Origin: Rhinopomastus cyanomelas
Lineage: Eukaryota; Chordata; Aves; Bucerotiformes; Rhinopomastidae
Reading direction: 5' to 3'
Length of the DNA: 64,000 bases
Assembly: GCA_013400115.1 (NCBI GenBank)
Contig: VXBP01001817.1
Coordinates: 248,001 to 312,000 of the forward strand
The notes under the pieces are model-generated. The model was not told the DNA's origin. It searched no databases and saw nothing but the letters and a program-made list of their open reading frames with translations. A program made the translations under genes and the position numbers. Shown piece after piece: positions 55,399 to 64,000 of this stretch (position 1 is its first letter; the number at the start of each line of letters is the position of its first letter).

Positions 55399-57336
55399 TA
55401 TGTACCCCGGGGACAGCTGCATGTGGTTGCCAAGCCTATCCATCACATCTGCAGAGGGAGATCACTGTAAGCCACACGTCTTGTGTCCCAGTTACCCTTA
55501 CAGAACAACATCCAAGCTTTAAAATGCAGTTGTTTAAACCAATCCAGCTTATTTGTAAAGTCCTCTGCAAAATATGCAAATATACAAATCTGCTTTCTTG
55601 GTGCACATTTCCAGATTGTTTCGGATACCAAATTAAAACTGAGAATAGCTGGAATTCCTGAGGTAAGTAAGACTGATGACCACTGGGAAAAGGAAAGGGA
55701 AATTATTATTTACTCAGTATTGACTGTAACACCATGTTTGAGAAGAGATGGTTTTGATCTTATGTCTTCCCACTAAGCTTTCATGTATGAGTCAAGTGAC
55801 CCCAAAGATGATCGTGAGTCCCACCATTCCTGCATGATGAATTACTCTGTGGTCTCCATGGGTTGACAGCCAGATAAACAGAGGTGGTGTTTGTTTTACC
55901 ACTCAGCAGATCTTTGAAATATTATTACTGTGGTATATTTCCTTTGCTTCATTTTTTGTCACTTCAAGTGGCATTCTGTTTAAGATATTAGGTCACCGCC
56001 TTATGCCCCTGAGATGGGTACAGATCTTGAAGCAAATCACTGTAAATGAAGAGCTGTGATTTGGATGTGATTGCATATCATGATAGTGCTGTCAGGGACG
56101 TTTCCCCTAAATGCCACATCACTTTCATTTACTGCCTTCAGGTCAGCTCATGACACACAGGACGTGTCAGGTGAAACAGCACATCTGGGACAAAGAGCTT
56201 GTACGGTGTGGAAAAACAATGTGACATACACTGTAATCTAATATTGTTCTGCCTTAAAAGGGATGTTTTCTCTATGGAGAGAAGTGTTTAACCAAAATGA
56301 CTTCCACTGGGAGTTCAGCAGAGACTAAACTTATCTGTTTATCTACAGCTTTCTTGGGAGGCTTCTGCCACAGTGGTGCAGTTCCAGGTCCTTGTGTGTT
56401 TGCTGATGTGATAAGAGCGTTTAGCAAATAAACTTAGCAAATGGAAAGGAGAGGAACAAAATTAATTTGTCTCATGGCATGAGAGCAACAACATTCTCCT
56501 AGGCCGTAACAATAGCAGCCTACCCTGAAGACTCAAAGGCTTACTAGAGTCCCCATTCTCATACTTGAAAGAATCCCAGTGTCAGAGTAGGGAGGGTACT
56601 CAGTGATGCTTCCGTGGCCCAGACTCAGCTCAAGGATTTAAGAACTTGTGATGCATTATGTGAAGTGTCTCCTTTCTGTTTTGCATCTGTCCCCTGCTAG
56701 GTCTAAGTGACATACATATTCCTTATATTAGAAAAGACAGCAGACACTTAACTCATATTCACCTTTTCTTTGCTACTCTCTATTTAAAAAGTCTATCATA
56801 GCATCCCTCTGTAGTTTCCTGGGCCACATGCCATTCTTCTCACGGAATCTATTGTTGAGCTGTAAGAGTCCTTGTCCTTCTCTTTATCTTTTCTGGTTTT
56901 ACTATATGTTTTGGGGGAGGTTGGCACTGGAAGTGCACACATTTTCAAGTGCTGGGCCCACCACGCCATCATCTTTTCAAAATAATTTTCAGGATTTTAG
57001 CAGCTTAATTGTTTGTTAGTAAGGACTTAACCTTTCAACATCCCTCTGCTGAGTGACAGAACTATTTCTGAGTCTAGCATGGATATATGATTGCTTATCC
57101 TGCAGCCATTACTTTACATTTGTGTACTCAGATTCATTTGTTATTATTCCCTTAGTATAAGGATCTCCTACAATTCTTCACAGTAAGCTTTCATTATCCT
57201 GAACAATACAGTTCCATCAACTAATTTTGCCACCTCTCTGTTTAACCCCTCTTCCAGCTCACTAATTATATTCTCTACCACTGTTTTTACCAGTTTAGCT
57301 GGTGGTTTCAAGCAGTTTGAATTGTCATTACTGAGA
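55399..57336. other. Non-coding stretch, nothing recognised
   Basis: AT-rich unique sequence. Frames are under 100 codons. Confidence 0.5.
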
Positions 57337-57408
57337 ATAAAGGGTTGGTGGTTGGACCTGATAATCTTGGGGATCTCTTCCAACCGTCACGAATCTATAA
57401 TTCCATTA
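57337..57408 (+). mobile_element. CR1 LINE 3' tail fragment
   Basis: Sense: GGTTGGTGGTTGGACCTGAT, AATCTTGGGGATCTCTTCCA and ACCGTCACGAATCTATAATTCC, a decayed tail. Confidence 0.82.
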
Positions 57409-59261
57409 TAAAGTGAAGAACTTCCTTTTGAACTAATATCAAAGTGAATTTAAGCCAGAAGTTAAATGTGACAGGGTACACGTCGTTGATGGTTCCACTA
57501 CCATTGACACTTTAGTTCATGTCACATCCTCAGATTCAACCAAAGGGAAGAAGAGTTTGAGGGGAAAATGTTGCCAAAACGTCCACAAAGAGCACAGCTA
57601 TAAAAAAAAACACCTTACTGTTCTTGCTCTGACTTTGTGTTCTTTGAGTGCTCCCTTTTATGTTTGGCTGTTGACTGCTCTGCACACGTTCTGACTGGCT
57701 TCTTACTGCAATTTTGGTTGAAAATTAAGTAAATGATACAGTAATATATGCCTTATTCAATTTGTTCCTCAAACTTTTTTCCAACCTGCTATTATATGCA
57801 TTTACATTTCACCGGCCAGTTTTTGTCTTCATTTCCATTTTCCTCCTTCTCAATGTAGCATCATATATTTTAAGGCCAGTCTTCTTCCTTCAGATATCTT
57901 CCATTAACCTGCATCTAAATTGTGTCCATTGTTTGTTTTGGTCTTCAGGTGGAATGTGCGAGTATCTCTGAGATTTGTGTGGTGGAAATCCTGCTGTCTT
58001 TCTGAACTTTTGATACATTGCCTGTAAATAGTCTTCACATTAACTGCAAACTTTTACCCTTTTAGTTTCCCCTTTTAAGACTTCTGTTTCAATGGAAGTT
58101 TTCATTTTTATGGAGTTCCTTTATTTTAAATCGTCTACTACTGAAGTAGATTTTGGACACTTGTAATTTTGCTTCCCTAGCTTTTAAATCCAGGTGCATA
58201 AAGGTCAGCGGTTTGTTTTCAACCCCAGGAAGACTCCTGACAGTACTTTTCCCTGACACTATGCCATGGGCTGCCTTGCCTGCGTGCCTCTCTGCAGCCT
58301 GTCCTGTTTCACAGCTGCGTGTCTCAGAGTTTGGAGCTCCTTGGCCGCCTTCTTTTGTAAGCAGCAATTGCTTTGTCCACCTTTTGGCTGATGAGATCTA
58401 GAACTGTTGTTGAAGGGAGTTTGAATAACTAGCAGCCAAATGCTTCAAATGGTTATAGAGCCCAAAGTGCTCACTGATACCCATGAGTGACCTCTCCAGC
58501 ATTTCTACACCCTGGTGTGATGATGCTGTTTGACCTCTAGAGCTCCTATTGCTTTATTTTCCGTTCCAGTGCCTCAGTCAGTGTCTTTGAGACCTCACTG
58601 CTGCCTTCTCACTTGACTGAATAGCTGACCAGTTTGTCGTTATGTGCGCCTTTCAAATATGATGGGAGTTTCTGCCCATGTCCTACTTTCATCTAAGAGG
58701 TCATGCCCTCAGCAGCACATTGCTTAATTCAAATGGGATCCTCTGCATCGCAACTGCACTTTCTCACAGTGAATATTCCCTTCCTGGAGCTATTTAACTG
58801 GGTCACCACTCAACCTACTCTTTTATTTCTTGGCAGAAGGATAATTATGCAGCATCATCCCAGTCTCTGAAATGAAATTCAGTCTTTCAGTGGTGTCATC
58901 ACACTACATTTGATAAATCAGTAACAGGACTGTTCTTATATGCCAACAAGTTGGCATCACCACCTCTGCACTCAAGCTGATCATCTTCTCTTGGCACTCT
59001 TTTCATCTACCCTCAGAAACAAGTCTCCTAGACTCCCATTTCCCACGGGGTGGAACACAACAGGGCGTGGGGCCTACTGACCTCACTCAATACTTGATTA
59101 GGGAATATGTGAATTATTAAAATGCACACAGAAAGCAGGAGACAAAATGGAAGCTATGCTATAAATAGAAGAAGCTTGCTGTCTCTCGAGAGCTAAGCAG
59201 TCATCCATACTCATCACCTGAATTATTTAACTCACTTCCCTAAATCATTAGTTTTGTAGAC
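57409..59261. other. Non-coding stretch, nothing recognised
   Basis: Unique sequence with a moderately GC-rich patch at 58220-58350. No motif-bearing frame. Confidence 0.5.
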
Positions 59262-59750
59262 TCAGTATGGTTTAGGTTGGAAGGGACATCAGAGATCATC
59301 TAGTACCAGCCCCCTACCATGGGCAGCAACAACTCTCACCAGACCAGGTTGCCCAGAGCCCCATCCAACCTGGCCTTGGACACATTCAGGGATGAAGCAG
59401 CCACAACCTCACTGTTCCAGTGCCTCAGCACCTTCACAGGGAGCAATTTCTTCCCAAGATCCAATCTCAATCTTCCCTCCTTTAGCTTGAACCCATCCCC
59501 CTTGCCCTATCACTAGAGTCCCCTGTAAAAAATACCTCTCCAGCTTTCCTGGTGCCCCTTCTGGTACTGGAAGGCTGATATAAGATCACCCCGGAGCCTT
59601 CTCTTCTCCAGGCTGGACACCCTCCATTCCCTCAGCAAGTCCTCAGAGCAGAGGTGCTCCAGCAGCCTGTGGCCTCCTCTGGACTTGCTCCAACTCTTCC
59701 ATGTCCTTCTTGTATTTGGGTATCCAAGAACTGGGTGCAGGACTCCATGA
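59262..59750 (-). mobile_element. CR1 LINE, 5'-truncated
   Basis: Antisense CR1 of the subfamily at 20796-21128: GGTTTAGGTTGGAAGGGACA, CAGAGATCATCTAGTACCAG, TTGCCCAGAGCCCCATCCAA, CTTCCCAAGATCCAATCTCA, GGCTGATATAAGATCACCCC, CTTCTCTTCCAGGCTGG-like sequence and GTCCTTCTTGTATTTGGG. About 490 bp, without a clear octamer tail. Confidence 0.93.
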
Positions 59751-60917
59751 GTTTTCTTGCGGTGTGAAAAAATGTACTTGTTTCTATGGCAATCCTCTGA
59801 GTTCAGTCTGAGCTGAAGATCTAGACTGCTCCTGATATTTCACAGGCTTTTTTATCTGTTTAATGAAAACCTATAAACTCAAGTTTGCCTTTATTTTTCA
59901 GAAATATCTTTGAGGTTAGTCCTGGGTCTACGCACAGATGACAGCCATGATACAGTAGAAAAATGAATAAGGAAGGTTTAAATTGTTTTCCTCAGGATGT
60001 TGCAGCTACAGTAACCTTGACATAAACCAGCTGCAAGCAAAAACAGGCCCAAGATGAATCAGTTTCAATAATACTTCTGACTTGTGTGCCGTCCTAACTG
60101 TATCTAAAAGTTCTCTGAGTTTATTGAGTTCAAGAGATACTGTTATTACTCAGGTTTATTTGTGTGAGTCTCATAAACCTGAGGCAATAAGCTCCTCATG
60201 CACTATGTGCTTTAGAGGGTCCTAAGTGACCCGTAAGGCAGTTTGTACAGAACCCCGTATCACACACTCAAACAAACCCAGGTGTAACCACACAGCTCAG
60301 AACAAATCTCACTCCTGTGTACAAAATGCCAGAGAAAGAAAATGCTCTCTGTTCTGAGTGAGCCTGGAAGAGCCTGATCCTTGAGGCAGTCAGTACTGTA
60401 CCTCACAAACAGTGCAAGGTAAGTCCGTCTGTCCACAGAGCAGTGAAGTTCACTTTAAGGTCAGTAAATGAAAGTATTTTCAGTCCTGAGCCTGGGAGTG
60501 TTTGCTTGCTACTCCGTTCATTTATTGTCTCAAGTGATCCAAGCAGGGAAGCTGTGTGTGTTTTCACAAGTTTCGTTGGTGCACAGCGCCCGTTAGGGCT
60601 GTCACTGTTTAATGTTACTTGAGAGTAGGCTGGAAAGATCTGGACCTGTCTGCTTCACAGCCTGTCTGCCTTCAGGCTCACAGGGAAGACAATTCTACAC
60701 AGTAAGCAGGTGAAATCTGATGGTTCTGAATTCTTGTTCGGTATTGCCAGAATGCGTTGTCTTCCCTGCTCTGGTGAGTTTCTTGTTTCCTTTGTAAGAA
60801 GGAGAATCAGATCACGGCCTTGCAAAGTCAGTCCCAGTACAGTTTGGTTTGTCTGAGGCTGATTTGGATCATGGACTTTGAATCTGAAGAAAGATGGAAA
60901 GAAAAAAGAAAGAAAGC
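59751..60917. other. Non-coding stretch, nothing recognised
   Basis: Unique sequence leading into the purine tract. Confidence 0.5.
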
Positions 60918-61062
60918 AAGAAAGGAAGAAAAAGGAAGGAGGGAAGGAAAGAAGAAAGAAAGAGAGAAAGAAAGAAAGGAGGAAGGGAAGGAGAAAAGGA
61001 AAAAGGAGAGAGGAAGAGAGGGGAGGGGAGGGGAGAGAGAAAAGGGGAAAGGGAAAAAAGAA
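60918..61062 (+). repeat. 145-bp uninterrupted purine tract (GAAA/GGAA-rich)
   Basis: Every base from 60918 to 61062 is A or G. The left part is GAAA/GGAA-like, the middle GAAAGAAAGGAGG-like, and 61016-61035 is G-rich (GAGAGGGGAGGGGAGGGGAG). The flanks 60881-60917 are nearly pure purine too. Three plus-strand frames and a Phe/Ser/Leu-rich minus-strand frame here are artefacts of composition, not genes. Confidence 0.97.
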
Positions 61063-63045
61063 TGCCAGAGATGATGATGACATTTTTCTATGAAAGAAAT
61101 GATTTAGGGATAGGAAGCTGAGTTTGTTCCATGCAAAAGATGCAGTAGTGGGAAAAAAATGTAGGTGATAACAACCTGTGTAACATGATAAACCAAATGA
61201 AGACCTCCAAAGTAATCCTGTGCAAAGAGATTCTAACTGTTTGAAGAGAGATGCTTCTGGTGAAGATCCCTCTTATCAGCACTGCAAGTGTCACTAGCTG
61301 CTGAGTATTTGGGGACATGTCAGTTTAATTAGGCAAATCCCTATTAGTGCTGTCATTTCCTAGTGTTTACAGCCTCTATTTGCCTTCAACCAAGAGACAT
61401 CCATCCATGGATGTTGCTTCTACACTTGCTGATTGGAGGAAGAACTGTGCAAACACCCTGATTTCTTGTTATTTCACCTTAAGTTAATCACCTTAACCTT
61501 CCCTTCACAAGAAGGCATCACCACTTGCAGCTGGTCCCATTGAAATGAATGATCTCACTATAAATGTATGCCTTTGGTGTTCCACTTTCTCAGCAACATC
61601 TGGTTTTCCCTTCAAGAAGGGGAACTTTAAAATGCAAAGGGCAATTTAAAGTAGTGGTGAGACCTTTTGCAAAGCAGACACTGAGAGCTTGAGAATGGCC
61701 CTTCTACGAAATTGGATTTGCCGTCTAGCGTGGCTGGATGATGTTGTCACCAAACCAGAACAAACACCTGACTGGACCTGGTCAGAAATGTGAGGGCAAA
61801 ATGTAATGTCACTAGGAAATGCTGATCTCTCAAAACCAACATACTTTCAAAAAAGTTTGGTTTTAACACACTTTTCCCAAATCAGACATATTTCCTTTAA
61901 AAACTTGTCCAGTTTTGATAGTCCATGGAGCAGGCTGTGTAGGAGCTTGTGTTTCCAAGGTCTAAAGCTCCTACCAGCAAAAGCTTCAAATTAGTTGAGT
62001 CGGAAGTAGGCAGGTTGTGAACAGAAAGGTGGTTTGCAGAAGACATCACTTGACAAAATATTCAGAAGGATTCCTTGTAATTGGTCACTGGTTTCTCAGC
62101 CCTACTTCTCAGCTACAGCACCTGATGGCAGCAGACAGGGTCCATCACTCACTCCTACTGGCAGAAGAAGACCGGAGCGTAAATAATCTAGCACCACAGG
62201 CTCTATCCTGGTATCAATGGGAGTGCTTCTCTCCCCTCACTGGGAAAGGGGAAGAGCCAAACAGCACCTGGCTCTGCCTGGTGTTGTGAAAGAGGATGAG
62301 GACATTGCCATTACAGACTAGGGAGGAGAGAAGCAGCACCTCAGAGAGCAATTCTTCATAAATCTTTCTTCTACAGGTATAGACGGGGAGTGAGCTAACG
62401 GTCACTGGTGGTGACTCCCGTATAAATTTACTCTGTGCTTAAAGAACGTGCAAAGTGCTGATGCCTGCTCTTTGGGCTATGTGATAGTTACAAGGACAAA
62501 GGATTTCAAGACCTCTGCCTGTCTATGTGGAGGATTCCCTGCTCACCCACACTGCAGGCAGTAACACTAAGCGAAGGAGCACTGGGAGCCCCAGTTCATA
62601 AGTCTCATAAGACTTTCTGCCTCCTCACTGGAGGAGTGGGTACTAAAGGAAGGCACTGCCACTTTTAGGCAGCCTGAGCTGGAGTTAGGAAAGCAGGACA
62701 CAGATGGGGGTTTTGAGTGTCCTGGGCTCTCTGCCAGCCAACAGAGTGCTGTGCCAGGCTGCTGGGCTGCAACAGCTCCTGCTGGGAAGTCCCTGGGACA
62801 TCAGTCAGCTTTGTAATTGTTTGTAAGAAACAAACGACCAAACAAAGCAAGAAGACTGGAGACATCTCCAGAGGGGGTGGTGGTGACTCTAGGTTTCATT
62901 CCAGTTCAGCAGGGAAATCTTCCCAGAGTACAAGAAAGTTCGGCAGAGTGCAGCGGCATTTGCAGAGGGGACAGCAATGACAGTAGATTCCATTCCAGTT
63001 CAGAGGGAAAATCTGCCACGTTGCAGAGTGCAAGCACACTGATAT
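61063..63045. other. Non-coding stretch with an imperfect 94-bp repeat
   Basis: Unique sequence. At its right end two related blocks contain CATTCCAGTTCAG at 62897 and 62991. Confidence 0.5.
62884..63035 (+). repeat. Imperfect two-copy repeat, about 94 bp offset
   Basis: Both copies have a TGAC..TAG(G/A)TT(T/C) lead-in, the exact 13-mer CATTCCAGTTCAG, then an AGGGAAA-like stretch with ATCT and a GAGT a little later. Similarity outside the core is modest. It lies directly upstream of a CR1 remnant but is not an obvious CR1 block. Confidence 0.5.
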
Positions 63046-63655
63046 AGAGATCTGGAGGGACTGGGAGCCCGAGAAAGTTGGTTAACATTCACAGACCACC
63101 TCCTCCAAGCTCAGGAGCTCTGCATTCCTACAAAGCAAAGTCAGGCAAAAATGCCAGGAAGCCAGCATGGATGAGCAAGGAACTCATGGACAAACTTAAA
63201 CAAAGAGTGGAAGTGAGGACGTGGTCTGGGAGGAGGATAGAGGGATTACGAGTGCGGAAGCACCTCTGCCATGCAGACAGGCTGGGAGAGTTGGGGTTGT
63301 TCAGCCTGGAGAAAAGAAGGCTCTGGGAAGATATTTCAGTATTTGATGGAGACGGTCCTTTTATCTCAATCCTGTTAGATTTGGGACAATCCTGCTAAAC
63401 AGAACAAGAGGTGATGGCTTGAAATTGAAAGAGGAGAGATTTAGGCTGCATATATGGAAGACATTTTTTATATTGAGGGTGGTGAAACACTGGAAGAGGT
63501 TGACCAGAGAGGTGGTGGCCTCATACCTGGAGCTTTTCAAGGTCAGGCTGGATGGGGCTCTGAGCAACCTAATCTACCTGAAGATATCCCTGCTTAGAGT
63601 AGTGTGGTTGGACTAGGTGACCTGTAAAAATGCCTGCCACCCAAAACATTCTAGC
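63046..63655 (+). mobile_element. CR1 LINE lacking the entire reverse transcriptase domain
   Basis: The left part (63046-63258) encodes the post-endonuclease linker: 'ESWLTFTDHLLQAQELCIPT' in one frame, then after a frameshift 'GKNARKPAWMSKELMDKLKQ'. At about 63258 it switches to the C-terminal region: AAGCACCTCTGCCATGCAGA, GGAGAGTTGGGGTTGTTCAG, then GAGATTTAGGCTGCATATAT, GAGAGGTGGTGGCCTCATAC, GGTCAGGCTGGATGGGGCTC and the 3' UTR, with a poorly preserved tail (ACATTCTAGCATTG). All reverse transcriptase motifs, about 1 kb or more, are missing. The position of the junction is approximate. Confidence 0.85.
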
Positions 63656-64000
63656 ATTGTACAATGAGCACCATCCAGGTTCCTTCTTCCTCTGACAGTA
63701 GCACCTCTTTCTGCCTTTACTCTGCCTGCTGTCAGTCCTGCAGCAACCTGTCAGCCCTCGTAGGAGAGAATTCAGCAGAGCTCAGCTCCAGGCTGGGCTG
63801 GTGCTGCTGAGGTCAGATTTTCCATCACTGCAAGCAGGACATGGTAACCCTCATTGACAACTAGGCTTTGCCTTGTGAAACCTAAATAGATCGAAAAGTG
63901 TTTGAGGGGTGTAATATGTGCAGTGGTCTGTCTGGAGCCTCAAAGTCATCCTGGCCTTTGACTCCTTGGTCAGGGTGAAACAGAGAATTGGAAAGGAAAA
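63656..64000. other. Non-coding end of window
   Basis: Mixed-composition unique sequence. No feature recognised. Confidence 0.5.

Noticed and set aside
60820..61093. Several overlapping open frames with Lys/Glu/Arg-rich or Phe/Ser/Leu-rich products
   Set aside because: They are produced by the purine tract, which lacks stop codons by composition; low-complexity and unsupported.
1..64000. CRISPR arrays, operons, phage or other bacterial systems, tRNA and rRNA genes
   Set aside because: No regularly spaced repeats, no gene-dense coding, no cloverleaf-like sequence noticed; avian CR1 content throughout shows vertebrate nuclear DNA.

Overview
The window looks like ordinary nuclear DNA from a bird. 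It is AT-rich, mostly unique non-coding sequence, densely sprinkled with CR1 retrotransposons (the dominant LINE of birds and other reptiles). At least 25 CR1 pieces are recognisable by the ORF2 protein remnants, the conserved 3' untranslated block and the short octamer tails (mostly ATTCTATG or ATTCTGTG repeats). Together they cover about 12 kb, roughly 19% by my own coordinate count. That is high for a bird and would fit a CR1-rich lineage such as woodpeckers and relatives; this placement is inference only. I found no host protein-coding gene that I can name, no tRNA or rRNA, no CRISPR array and nothing bacterial. The window is best read as intergenic or intronic.

Layout. 0-10 kb: a CR1 tail, a GC-rich block with an 80-bp tandem duplication, two sense CR1 3' ends, a 58-bp near-perfect palindrome at 2429-2486, an antisense CR1 and a probable solo LTR (9770-10259). 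10-20 kb: a long stretch of unique sequence, notable only for a 30-bp exact repeat pair 1.4 kb apart. 20-26 kb: two antisense CR1s, then sense CR1s including a CR1-in-CR1 nest (24385-25831). 27-35 kb: small CR1 fragments, one ancient CR1 (about 28990-29780), and two internal CR1 ORF2 fragments that lack a 3' end. 35-46 kb: mostly unique sequence, a possible LTR near 38.5-39.2 kb, two sense CR1s and a few unassigned open frames.

46.5-50.8 kb is the densest part. A long antisense CR1 carries endonuclease and partial reverse transcriptase (46546-49860). It is interrupted by sense CR1 material and abuts, at its 5' end, a degenerate telomeric (CCCTAA)n block of about 125 bp. A solo LTR follows 155 bp further on. 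52-64 kb: a second same-strand CR1 nest, several CR1 3' ends, a 145-bp uninterrupted purine tract (60918-61062), and a CR1 that has lost its whole reverse transcriptase domain (63046-63655).

There is no gene network to describe. The biology here is retrotransposon turnover: 5'-truncated insertions, nesting, internal deletions and solo-LTR formation, possibly next to an ancestral telomeric break or repair site. The only two ambiguous bases, at 24757 and 47233, both sit where a CR1 ORF2 skips several hundred bases, so some apparent deletions may be collapsed assembly gaps.
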